In this document: positions 26,402 through 34,967 of the stretch, one piece after another | Layout of the letters: every line of letters starts with the position of its first letter | Position numbering within the stretch: the first letter of the stretch is position 1 | Source of the DNA: Candidatus Epulonipiscioides gigas | GTDB lineage: Bacteria > Bacillota > Clostridia > Lachnospirales > Cellulosilyticaceae | DNA: 37,446 bases | Assembly: GCA_001983555.1 (NCBI GenBank) | Contig: LJHE01000072.1 | Coordinates: 1 to 37,446, forward strand | Direction: 5' to 3' | Notes under the pieces: generated by a model | Told to the model about the DNA's origin: nothing | The model's input: only the letters and a program-made list of their open reading frames with translations | Databases searched by the model: none | Made by a program: the position numbers and the translations under genes

Positions 26402-27064
26402 ATGTCTTCAAGTGTAGTAGCAAGCACTTTTACTAGTGCAAGTGTGTTAATTCAAAATCAAGCCTATGCAGTGGCGAGCACTGCAAGTTTTACCCGTTAT
26501 ACCAGTATGGCAACTACTGCCTATCATTTTCAACAACCTACCATAACCATAGAAAAAAAAGCAGTTTATCCATATAATAATCAAATTATTGAAAATATGG
26601 ATGGTATATGGCCAGGGCAACGTTTCGACTATGTTATAACTATTACAAATCATTCACTTTCTCATATAAATAATGTTGGAATTGTAGATGCAATTCCTGA
26701 TATAGTAAGTTTAAAACCCGGAGCTTCTTTTGGTATCCTAATAAATGCTGGAAAGGAACCAAGTGAAATAGGAAAACCAGGGGATGGAATGGATGTTACT
26801 GTAAATGTAGAAGATGAATTCTATGATTCTAATACTCCATGGGTTGATAATGAATTGGCATATAATGTAACAAATGAAACTATACAAGCAAAAAAAATGA
26901 CTATTAGCAATCTGACTGTATATGCACATAGCTCAACAACTGTAACTATTCCTGTTAAGGCTAAAGACTTGCAACTACACGCACCAAAATTCCATAATGC
27001 TATTGCTCCACCAAAATCATCACTAATTGATGATACAGATAAAACAAAGCAAAATAAAAAATAA
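26402..27064 (+). CDS. small DUF11-like repeat protein
   Basis: 220 residues. Residues ~50-200 resemble one DUF11/isopeptide-type beta-sandwich repeat (ITIEKKAVYP ... WPGQRFDYVITITNHS, IVDAIPDIVSLKPG, STTVTIPVKAK), found in Gram-positive surface and spore-associated proteins. The Ser/Thr/Ala-rich N-terminus is not a clear signal peptide, and there is no LPXTG anchor. The C-terminus is a charged Lys-rich tail. ATG 26402 follows GAGAGGAG. A single such repeat without export signal is odd; a structural or coat role is conceivable but unproven. Confidence 0.7.
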   Translation: MSSSVVASTFTSASVLIQNQAYAVASTASFTRYTSMATTAYHFQQPTITIEKKAVYPYNNQIIENMDGIWPGQRFDYVITITNHSLSHINNVGIVDAIPDIVSLKPGASFGILINAGKEPSEIGKPGDGMDVTVNVEDEFYDSNTPWVDNELAYNVTNETIQAKKMTISNLTVYAHSSTTVTIPVKAKDLQLHAPKFHNAIAPPKSSLIDDTDKTKQNKK

Positions 27065-27088
27065 CACAATAAATCAGCTCTATAACAT

Positions 27089-27119
27089 CAAAAATAGACT
27101 GCAGTCACGTGCAGTCTAT
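27089..27119 (-). terminator. rho-independent terminator of the minus-strand glycan operon
   Basis: Minus-strand ATAGACTGCA-cgtgac-TGCAGTCTAT (ten-base perfect stem, 27094-27119), continuing into five T. It is about 58 bases after the radical SAM stop. On the plus strand the same stem may help end the DUF11 gene. Confidence 0.75.
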
Positions 27120-27149
27120 CGCCTATTTTAGCTATCGCCATAAATACGC

Positions 27150-27162
27150 CTCGCTGAGCGAG
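27150..27162. repeat. small GC palindrome
   Basis: CTCGCTGAGCGAG is a perfect inverted repeat with a one-base centre in the convergent intergenic region, 15 bases beyond the radical SAM stop. There is no T tail on either strand. Confidence 0.4.
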
Positions 27163-27176
27163 CAATAAAATACTAG

Positions 27177-28375
27177 TTAAATCTGTTCCCCTCGTGGTAC
27201 TATTTCAGCATATTCAAGACGGCCACAAGGACAATATTTACATGTACTTAAAGGTTCATTTGAATTAAGATATTTAGTTAATGCATCTCGCAATTCAAGC
27301 TCAGTTTCATAATCATTAAGATCTATATAATCACTTTTTATATCAGGTAATTTATTTGCTCTAACAGTGGATGCTGCAACAGTACAATAATAAAATCGAT
27401 TACCTAAAAGATGATGACACTTAACTGGGCAATCTTGACGATTAGTTATATAATGTTTTTGTAAAGTGATATTCATTTTTGTCCATTTATGACTAGTATT
27501 ATCATTTAATAAATCATACGAAATATTAGCTTGTTTTAATTGAATTAATAATTCATCTAGTTTCTTTGAAGCTTTTCCATAATCATCAATTACTATTGTT
27601 ATCTTATTATTTTGTAAAAGCGACATAATATTATTAGGTATTAATAAAGTAGCATTAGTTGTAAAATTTATATACAAAATTTTATCATTTTTTAAGTATT
27701 TGATTAGTAATAAATCAAGTTCTTTAAATGTAAGTGGTTCATTAAAAAAAGTTAACTGATATACTACATCTATCGCTTTTAATAATTTATTTAAATTTTG
27801 TTCAATTTCATTTAATTTGTATATTTTTTCATTTGTTACATATGGTACCATCATATTACAGTTTTTACAAGATAATGTGCAATTTTCATTAATTATTACA
27901 TTTAAGTTTAGTATAGTGAAAAAATCTTTTTTCCATTTTTCATTTATTATTCTTTTATTCCAAATTATTTGTGTATTTTCAATAGTTCCATAAATATTAT
28001 CTGTGCAACTTCCAGTAATTAAATTATATTCCGATTGATTTAAATATTTATCTTCCATTAATTGGAGTGGCACATAAATTTGATGAATACCCACCTTTTT
28101 CAGCTCTGTCAAAACATTATCTAAGCTACAAAAGCCCATAACTATAATATAGTCTTTGTATTCGCTAATTTTTATTGGGTCATATATAGAAATGTTCTCC
28201 CAATTACTTGGTGATAATATGTTGTCTAAAAAAACTGTAGGAGTTATACCTATATTCATTAAACTTAAACAAATAGTTTTTCCATATACCCCCTGTAAAT
28301 TACAATTTTACTATCTTTGTCTAAAGTTTTATACTCTAAATCTTTAATAATCATCAGAAGATTATCCTTATCCAT
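27177..28375 (-). pseudogene. radical SAM protein with N-terminal Rossmann-like domain, frameshifted at a G run (phase OFF or broken)
   Basis: The intact part (ATG 28259, 360 residues) has the radical SAM signature CTLSCKNC (C127/C131/C134) and C-terminal cysteine clusters (CPVKCHH, CKYCPCGR) that suggest an auxiliary iron-sulfur site. Upstream, ATG 28375 opens MDKDNLLMIIKDLEYKTLDK DSKIVIY and then meets AGGGGG (28294-28289), out of frame, and stops at 28265-28267. Adding one base gives KIVIYRGVYGKTICLSLMNI joined to the 360-residue part, 399 residues in all, with a glycine-type nucleotide-binding loop at the join. It is the last gene of the CDP-sugar operon. Translation might restart at 28259 and give a protein without the first strand. 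Substrate unknown; modification of a surface glycan or carrier is likely. Confidence 0.75.
28289..28293 (-). repeat. G5 run (in AGGGGG) at the frameshift of the radical SAM gene
   Basis: Minus-strand TAC-A-GGGGG-TATATGG. The plus-strand gene at 36172 reads TAC-G14-TATATAC at the matching codon, so the tracts occupy equivalent places. Confidence 0.8.
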
Positions 28376-28422
28376 ATAGTCAGAGTTTTACATAATGATT
28401 ACTTTAAAGATAATATTTATTA

Positions 28423-29340
28423 TTATTTATTTGATGTATAATACATTATTGTCTTTTTAATACCTTCTTTAAAGCTTACTTTTGGAATAAAATTAAAGTC
28501 TTCAAAAATGCTATTTTTATTAATTTGACTATAATCTACTGAGGCTCCATTAAAAGGGATTTTTCCAAGATTTAATGATTTTTTATACCCTGTTACTTCT
28601 TTTAGCTCTAGTAAATATTCTTTTAAAGGATGTTGTGTTGAATTACCTATATAATATTCCTTAAATGGTTTTCCGTTTTTGCCTATTAAATAAAACATTT
28701 CTATAGCATCATCTATATAAATAAAATCGTAAATCTGTTCACCTAAAGTAAATGCTACATCTTCATTATTTAACATTTTAGGCATCATAGAACATATTAA
28801 ACTAGAAGATTTTTCATCACCACCATATACGTTAGAAATTATGGTTGAAATATATTCTAATTTACTATTAGAAGCTATTATTTTATTCATACTATTTGAA
28901 GTAATTTTTGATAAACCATAAATAGTATTAATATTAATTGGCAAAATATTTTCTTTTAAATATATAAGACATTCATTGCTTCTTAAGCTATCAGCGAATA
29001 TAAATTTTTTTATATTTAATTTAATAGCAATTTCTATGAATTTTGCACTAGCTTCTACATTTTTTAGCTGTATTTCATAATTTCCTTTACGGTCATCATA
29101 TATACCTTCCCAGGCAAAATGATAAATAACATCTATATCTTTAGGTAGTTTATATTCTAAATTTTCTATATATTTTGACTCACAATAAAGTATTTCTACA
29201 TTTTTTAAGTTTTTTAAACTTTCTATATTTGAATTTTCGTTTCTGACTATTGCAAATACTTTTATCCCTTTATTTGATAAATATTTTGTTAAATTTCTGC
29301 CTAAAAAACCATTTGCTCCTGTTATTACAACTTTATTCAT
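28423..29340 (-). CDS. NAD(P)-dependent epimerase/dehydratase-type sugar reductase (AscF-like)
   Basis: 305-residue extended SDR: N-terminal GANGFLG dinucleotide loop, then YGLSK as the Tyr-x3-Lys catalytic pair with a Ser in FADS before it. In this operon it follows the CDP-dehydratase, E1 and 5-epimerase genes, the position of the final 4-ketoreductase of a CDP-3,6-dideoxyhexose (AscF-type, yielding CDP-ascarylose). The role comes from context; sequence alone says only SDR. It overlaps the preceding epimerase gene by ATGA. Confidence 0.8.
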   Translation of the reverse strand: MNKVVITGANGFLGRNLTKYLSNKGIKVFAIVRNENSNIESLKNLKNVEILYCESKYIENLEYKLPKDIDVIYHFAWEGIYDDRKGNYEIQLKNVEASAKFIEIAIKLNIKKFIFADSLRSNECLIYLKENILPININTIYGLSKITSNSMNKIIASNSKLEYISTIISNVYGGDEKSSSLICSMMPKMLNNEDVAFTLGEQIYDFIYIDDAIEMFYLIGKNGKPFKEYYIGNSTQHPLKEYLLELKEVTGYKKSLNLGKIPFNGASVDYSQINKNSIFEDFNFIPKVSFKEGIKKTIMYYTSNK

Positions 29341-29891
29341 AATAATATTCCTCTTTTATCTAATTCTTCAAGAGAGAGCAATCTTTTATCTTTATCTGAA
29401 ATAATTATTTTATCTACCAAATTAAAAGACCAGTTAATATTAATATTTTTGTCATTATATATAATTCCAGAATCATATTCTTTTAAATATTTTCCTATAC
29501 AGCTATATGATACTAAGGCTATATCTGATAATACTAAAAACCCATGTGCAAAACCTCGAGGAACTACTACAATTTTTTTATTTAAACTTGAAATATTAAA
29601 TTTATAATACTTTTTAAAATTAGTAGAACTTTTTCTGATATCTACAATCACATCAAGTATTTCACCTGTTATTACTCGTACCATCTTTATTTGAGGATTT
29701 TTTGATTGAAAATGAAGTCCTCTTAAAACACCTTTTGTAGATAATGATTCAAAAGTTTCACTTATTTGTTCTTTTATTCCATATTCACAAAATATATCTT
29801 TTTCATAACTTTTTAAAAAATAGCCTCTATTATCTTCTAATATCATAGGTGTGATTTCTAAAATTTCATCTATTTTATTTACTTTAAACAT
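29337..29891 (-). CDS. RmlC-like cupin sugar epimerase (AscE-type candidate)
   Basis: 184 residues of the dTDP-4-dehydrorhamnose 3,5-epimerase fold: DNRGYFLKSYEK, VLRGLHFQ with the catalytic His, DVIVDIRKSS, and VPRGFAHGFLVLS with a second His. In a CDP-dideoxyhexose operon the matching step is 5-epimerisation of the 3,6-dideoxy-4-ketohexose (AscE). No rmlA/B/D genes are near, so a rhamnose role is less likely. ATG 29891 is preceded by GAGGACAACA. It starts 15 bases after rfbH. Confidence 0.85.
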   Translation of the reverse strand: MFKVNKIDEILEITPMILEDNRGYFLKSYEKDIFCEYGIKEQISETFESLSTKGVLRGLHFQSKNPQIKMVRVITGEILDVIVDIRKSSTNFKKYYKFNISSLNKKIVVVPRGFAHGFLVLSDIALVSYSCIGKYLKEYDSGIIYNDKNININWSFNLVDKIIISDKDKRLLSLEELDKRGILL

Positions 29892-29906
29892 TGTTGTCCT
29901 CTTTTT

Positions 29907-31229
29907 TCAAATATTTACAGATTCTTCTATTACTCCTATTATATATTCTATCATTTTATCTGTCATTGCTGGATACACGCCTACCCAAAATGTATCTTTC
30001 ATAATTCTATCTGTATTAGTTAATTCTCCTATTACTTTATATCCTGTACCTGTTTTTCTCATTTCATCAAAACATGGATGTTTTATTAAATTTCCAGCAA
30101 ATAGCATTCTTGTTTGTATTCCTTTATTTTCAAGGTATTGTATAATTTTATTTCTATTTAATTGGCAGGTAAGTATAAATCCAAACCAACTAGGAGAGGA
30201 ATTTTCACAAGAAACTGGTAAAATAAATTTATCTTGTAAATCTAATAATCCCTGTTTAAGTTTTTCAAAATTTTGTTTTCTTTTTAATATAAAATTAGGT
30301 AATTTTTCAAGTTGAGCACAACCTATTGCAGCTTGCATATCAGTTGCCTTTAAATTGTATCCAAAATGAGAATACACATATTTATGATCATATCCTAATG
30401 GCAGTTCTCCATATTGTTTATCAAATCTTTTTTGACACAAATTATCTATCCCAGATGGACATGAGCAATCACGTCCCCAATCTCGAAGAGACTTTATAAT
30501 TTTATTTAATAATGAATTATTTGTATAAACTGCTCCACCTTCTCCCATTGTAATATGGTGAGGTGGATAAAAACTTGATGTTCCAATATCTCCTATTGTT
30601 CCAGTAAATTTCTCTTGTCCATCTATACTGTAAATTGAACCTAAAGCATCACAATTGTCTTCTATCAACCATAAATTGTATTTATCACAAAATTCTTTTA
30701 CTTTTTTTAAATCAAATGGATTACCTAATGTATGAGCAATCATTACAGCTTTAGTTTTATTGGAATATGCTTTTTCCAACATATTTACATCAATATTATA
30801 TTGTGGAATAGTGACATCTACAAAAACTGGAATTGCTCCAAATTGGATTATAGGAGCAACAGTTGTAGGAAACCCAGCAGCAACTGTTATAACTTCGTCT
30901 CCACGATGTATAGTTCGCTCGTTAAGTAATGGTGAAGTTAATGTCATAAATGCTAATAAATTGGCACTAGATCCAGAATTTACTAAACTACAATATTTCA
31001 CATTTAGATACTTAGCAAATTCCTGCTCAAATTCATTTGTATATCTTCCCGATGTTAACCAAAATTCTAAAGCACTATCTACTAAATTTATCAATTCATT
31101 ATTATCATACACTCTACCTGCATAAGTAATACGATCCCCTATTTTATATTCTGGAGATGTATGATAATTATTATAATATTCTTTTACCAATTTAAGTATT
31201 TTGTCCCGATCTTTTTCTATACTATTCAT
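29907..31229 (-). CDS. rfbH: CDP-4-keto-6-deoxy-D-glucose 3-dehydrase (E1, RfbH/AscC)
   Basis: PMP and [2Fe-2S] dependent C-3 deoxygenation of CDP-4-keto-6-deoxyglucose. 440 residues of the aminotransferase-like DegT fold. The usual PLP lysine is replaced by histidine (SSFYPPHHITMGEGG), the hallmark of E1. A cysteine cluster (RDCSCPSGIDNLC) fits the iron-sulfur site. The frame is open from TTG 31241, but ATG 31229 follows GGAGG at correct spacing. It overlaps the rfbG end by eight bases. The partner NADH-dependent reductase E3 (AscD/DdhD) is absent from this window. Confidence 0.93.
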   Translation of the reverse strand: MNSIEKDRDKILKLVKEYYNNYHTSPEYKIGDRITYAGRVYDNNELINLVDSALEFWLTSGRYTNEFEQEFAKYLNVKYCSLVNSGSSANLLAFMTLTSPLLNERTIHRGDEVITVAAGFPTTVAPIIQFGAIPVFVDVTIPQYNIDVNMLEKAYSNKTKAVMIAHTLGNPFDLKKVKEFCDKYNLWLIEDNCDALGSIYSIDGQEKFTGTIGDIGTSSFYPPHHITMGEGGAVYTNNSLLNKIIKSLRDWGRDCSCPSGIDNLCQKRFDKQYGELPLGYDHKYVYSHFGYNLKATDMQAAIGCAQLEKLPNFILKRKQNFEKLKQGLLDLQDKFILPVSCENSSPSWFGFILTCQLNRNKIIQYLENKGIQTRMLFAGNLIKHPCFDEMRKTGTGYKVIGELTNTDRIMKDTFWVGVYPAMTDKMIEYIIGVIEESVNI

Positions 31230-32280
31230 TATAGCCTCCAACTAAATATCGTTGTATTTGGTTATCCATACATTTATTTATGTTGTCATGATTAAAATAT
31301 ACTTTTGTCCATTCTATTGTTTCTTTAATAGCTCTGTTTATATTCCATAGTGGAGCTATCCCAAATACTTTTTTAACTTTAGAACAATCCAATTTTAAAA
31401 AGTTAGCTTCATGTGGACCATTAGTTTCTTTATTTTCCCAAGTAGCTCCTTGTCCCCATTCTGCACAGAAAATGTCTACTAGATCACCTGTTGTTATACA
31501 ATCAGTTTCATTTGGACCTATATTATAAGAACCAGCATAACTTTTATTTTTATATTGTTCCTTTGCTATTACTAAATATGCATATAGAGGTTCCAATACA
31601 TGTTGATAAGGTCGTATAGAATGCGGATTTCGCACGATAATTGGTACGTTATTTTGCATAGCTCTTATACAATCTGGAATAATTCTATCTGATGCAAAAT
31701 CTCCACCACCAATTACATTACCTGCTCTCGCTGTTGATATAGATATATCACTATTGTTAAAGAATGCGTTTTTATAACTTTCTGTCACAAGCTCAGAGCA
31801 AGATTTACTATTTGAATAAGGATCAAATCCGTTTAGCTCCTCGTTTTCTCGATACCCCCATTCCCATTCCTTATTTTTATACACCTTATCCGTTGTTATA
31901 TTTAAAAATGATTTTACGGTTGTACTATTTCTTATGCATTCTAAAATATTAACTGTTCCCATAACATTGGTTTCATATGTGTATACTGGATTAATATATG
32001 ATTCTCTAACAATAGGCTGAGCAGCTAAATGAAATATTATTTCTGGTTGCTCTTTCTCAAATATTTCTTTTAATTGTTTTAAATTTCTTATATCACATAT
32101 ATAATGTTTTATATTTTGTTTTACATTAGTTATCTCAAACAAATTAGGAATTGTTGGAGCATCAAGACTTACTCCCACTATATTAGAATTAAAGTTTAAT
32201 AGTATTTTACATAACCAAGTACCTTTAAATCCAGTATGTCCTGTTATTAATACTTTTTTATTTCTATAAAATTCTGTCAT
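31222..32280 (-). CDS. rfbG: CDP-glucose 4,6-dehydratase
   Basis: Converts CDP-glucose to CDP-4-keto-6-deoxyglucose with NAD+. 352-residue extended SDR: TGHTGFKGTWL nucleotide loop, LAAQPIVRESY, TTDKVY and YSNSK catalytic motif. The FKGTWL variant and the neighbours rfbF/rfbH separate it from dTDP-glucose dehydratase. It lies 4 bases after rfbF and overlaps rfbH. Confidence 0.95.
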   Translation of the reverse strand: MTEFYRNKKVLITGHTGFKGTWLCKILLNFNSNIVGVSLDAPTIPNLFEITNVKQNIKHYICDIRNLKQLKEIFEKEQPEIIFHLAAQPIVRESYINPVYTYETNVMGTVNILECIRNSTTVKSFLNITTDKVYKNKEWEWGYRENEELNGFDPYSNSKSCSELVTESYKNAFFNNSDISISTARAGNVIGGGDFASDRIIPDCIRAMQNNVPIIVRNPHSIRPYQHVLEPLYAYLVIAKEQYKNKSYAGSYNIGPNETDCITTGDLVDIFCAEWGQGATWENKETNGPHEANFLKLDCSKVKKVFGIAPLWNINRAIKETIEWTKVYFNHDNINKCMDNQIQRYLVGGYNE

Positions 32281-32284
32281 GGTT

Positions 32285-33061
32285 TTACTCCCACTTCTTC
32301 CAAGGTGCTATTCCTTTTTCTAACAATTCTTCTAAATAAAGCTTATCTCTCATAGTATCCATACATTGCCAAAATCCTCTGTGCTTATACGCAATTAATT
32401 GATCTTGTTGAGCTATATTTTCAAGTGGTTCTCTTTCAAATGTTATCTTATCACCTGAAATATAGTTAAAGATTTCAGGATTACATACCATAAATCCGCC
32501 ATTAATCCAACTCATATCTGATTGAGATTTTTCTCTAAATGAATGAATTATATTATTTTTGTCAATATCTAAAATTCCAAATCTTCCTTCTGGTCTAACT
32601 GCTGTTATAGTTACTATTTTATTATGCAATTGATGAAATTTAAGTAATTCTTTAATATTGATATCACTAACACCATCACCATAAGTTACAAAAAATGTTT
32701 CATCACCTATATATCTTTGAATTCTTTTAATCCTTCCCCCTGTCATTGTATCAATTCCAGTATCTACAACTGTGACTTTCCAAGGCTCAGCAATATTATT
32801 ATGAATAGTAATGCTATTGTTATTTGTAAAATCAAAAGTCATATCACTTCTATGCATATAATAATCTGCAAAATATTGTTTGATTACATGTCCTTTATAT
32901 CCACAGCAAATAATAAACTCATTAAATCCATATATGGAATAAGATTTCATTATATGCCATAAAATTGGAACTCCAAGTATTTCTATCATTGGTTTTGGTC
33001 TTAAATGGCTTTCTTCGCTAATTCGTGTTCCAAAACCACCAGCTAATATTACAACTTTCAT
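32285..33061 (-). CDS. rfbF: glucose-1-phosphate cytidylyltransferase
   Basis: Makes CDP-glucose from CTP and glucose 1-phosphate, the first committed step of CDP-linked dideoxysugars. 258 residues, the normal length, with the nucleotidyltransferase start LAGGFGTRISEESHLRPKPM, catalytic Lys in the RPKPM stretch, VTYGDGVSDI and WINGGFMV. ATG 33061 is preceded by AAGGTGATATA. It is the first gene of the minus-strand operon, with a good promoter at 33111-33139. Confidence 0.96.
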   Translation of the reverse strand: MKVVILAGGFGTRISEESHLRPKPMIEILGVPILWHIMKSYSIYGFNEFIICCGYKGHVIKQYFADYYMHRSDMTFDFTNNNSITIHNNIAEPWKVTVVDTGIDTMTGGRIKRIQRYIGDETFFVTYGDGVSDINIKELLKFHQLHNKIVTITAVRPEGRFGILDIDKNNIIHSFREKSQSDMSWINGGFMVCNPEIFNYISGDKITFEREPLENIAQQDQLIAYKHRGFWQCMDTMRDKLYLEELLEKGIAPWKKWE

Positions 33062-33110
33062 ATTATATCACCTTCTAGAATTCAGAGTTTAATCTATTTT
33101 AAAAACTAAA

Positions 33111-33139
33111 TTTATAATATAGTATATCACTTAAATCAA
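33111..33139 (-). promoter_or_regulatory. candidate promoter of the rfbFGH operon
   Basis: Minus-strand TTGATT (33134-33139), 17 bases, TATAAA (33111-33116), about 50 bases before rfbF. It lies in the 161-base divergent region shared with the glycosyltransferase gene, for which I see no clear promoter. Confidence 0.55.
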
Positions 33140-33222
33140 AAATTAAACATAAAATGTACATAAAAAAAATATTTATGGAAAATCTATTAATAGATTAAAT
33201 TTTATAAAGAAAGAAGAATTCT

Positions 33223-34947
33223 ATGTATTATCTAAAAACTTATAAAGATTTATTAAAAGAAATATTACAAAAATGTAATTTAACAAAAGTGATAACGGAT
33301 GAAAATATATTAGAATTATATGAACAAGAGGATTTTAAAGTCATATATTCTATATTACGGCATTCAGCTGAAAGTCAAGTAATGTTAGCAGGATTATGTT
33401 TAGGAATGTATGGTGTTACAAAAGATATTAAATTTTTAGTATCAATTTCAATGGGATTAAAATCACAAATTACTGATGAGCTATTAGTATATACATTAAA
33501 AATTATTAATAATATTTTTTCAGAAGATGTTATTTTAAAAGGAATAACATTGGATACTTTAATGCAATTATATCCAAACAAACAAATTATTTTTGAATTA
33601 ATCAAGATTATAGAATCTAAAATGTTACCTTTAGATTTAGTCTTGGTATTTGAATTCGATATCAGAAGAGTATTATTTACAAATAGCAATATAGAAATTG
33701 AAAATTATTATATTAAATTTCAAAATTTGCACACAAATATAATGGAGCAAATAAAGCAAAAGATTAAATTAAAAATCCCTAATAATTATGAGCCTAATAA
33801 AGATTGTGTAGTTATTACTACTTCCCAACTTTTAATACATGGTCATTCAATTTCTAATATTATATATGACTTGTACAATAAATTAAAATATAACTTAAAT
33901 AAAGACATTTATATTATAGTTTGTCTTTATAATACAACAAAAGTAGAATCTAAATATGGGGAACTAAGAAATTCACGTATTAATTATAATTCACAATGGG
34001 ATGGAGAGTTTAAATATTTTAAAGAATGGCCTAAACCTTGGAATGGGATAACAGGAACAACTTTTCAAGGTTTCCAAATACACTTAGATAATAATGTAAA
34101 ATTAAATATAAAAAAGGTTTATAATTATATACTCAATTTAAAACCTTCATTAATTATAGATTGTGCTAATAGTTGGATTGGTGAATTATTTTCTGATTTT
34201 ATTAAAGTAGTATCTATGAATTTTGGTGAAGATATCCCTCCCACAACAGCCAAATATATTTTGAAATATCATAAAACTAAAAATCAACAAGTATTACTTA
34301 ATAGAGAAATAGCTAACCAATTAGGAAAAACTATATTCGATATTAATTATATGGATAAATATAGTAATAAAGAACACATTACACCAAAATATTTAGTTAC
34401 AAAAGAAGAAAAAGGGCTTCCTAATAATAGTTTTACTTTAGGATTAGTTGGAAATAGATTAAATTTTGAATTAGATGAGTATTTCTTAGGATTACTAGAA
34501 GAAATTATAAAAGAATTTAATTATGTATATGTTGTTAGTATAGGAAACTTTACAAATGAAACACTTCTTGATAAATTTCCAAATTTAAAGGAAAAAATAA
34601 TTAATTTAGGATATAGTTCAAATTTACTTGAAGATTCACAAATTTTAGACTTATTTATTAATCCTAAGCGTATGGGAGGAGCAGGAGGATTGAATAGCGC
34701 TATGTTTGCAGGAGCTATTCCTATAACGCTTGCAGAAGGAGATGTAGGAGCTTTTGTTCCTTCATATTTTATAGCAGATAACCTAGAAGAATATCCTATT
34801 ATTATAAGAAAATATATAGAAGATAAAGATTATTTTGAAGAAATGAAATTAAAATTAAATAATTATATAGAAAAATTATACTTAAGTCCCGATGATCGTA
34901 TAAAAGAAATTAAAGACCTATTTTATAAAATTGAACAAGCAGAGTAA
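33223..34947 (+). CDS. putative GT-B-like glycosyltransferase
   Basis: 574 residues, soluble, no signal peptide. The N-terminal ~180 residues are helical, perhaps repeat-like. From ~190 a Rossmann-like half follows (CVVITTSQLLIHGHSISNIIYDLY). The C-terminal half ends with FINPKRMGGAGGLNSAMFAGAIPIT, the glycine-rich nucleotide-sugar-binding region of GT-B enzymes, related in pattern to large protein O-/N-glycosyltransferases. Substrate and family are not certain. It starts the plus-strand half of the glycan locus and is followed 20 bases later by the sulfotransferase-like array. AAAGAAAGAAG before ATG 33223 is a weak ribosome binding site. Confidence 0.65.
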   Translation: MYYLKTYKDLLKEILQKCNLTKVITDENILELYEQEDFKVIYSILRHSAESQVMLAGLCLGMYGVTKDIKFLVSISMGLKSQITDELLVYTLKIINNIFSEDVILKGITLDTLMQLYPNKQIIFELIKIIESKMLPLDLVLVFEFDIRRVLFTNSNIEIENYYIKFQNLHTNIMEQIKQKIKLKIPNNYEPNKDCVVITTSQLLIHGHSISNIIYDLYNKLKYNLNKDIYIIVCLYNTTKVESKYGELRNSRINYNSQWDGEFKYFKEWPKPWNGITGTTFQGFQIHLDNNVKLNIKKVYNYILNLKPSLIIDCANSWIGELFSDFIKVVSMNFGEDIPPTTAKYILKYHKTKNQQVLLNREIANQLGKTIFDINYMDKYSNKEHITPKYLVTKEEKGLPNNSFTLGLVGNRLNFELDEYFLGLLEEIIKEFNYVYVVSIGNFTNETLLDKFPNLKEKIINLGYSSNLLEDSQILDLFINPKRMGGAGGLNSAMFAGAIPITLAEGDVGAFVPSYFIADNLEEYPIIIRKYIEDKDYFEEMKLKLNNYIEKLYLSPDDRIKEIKDLFYKIEQAE

Positions 34948-34967
34948 ATTATAAGGAGAAAAACTAA

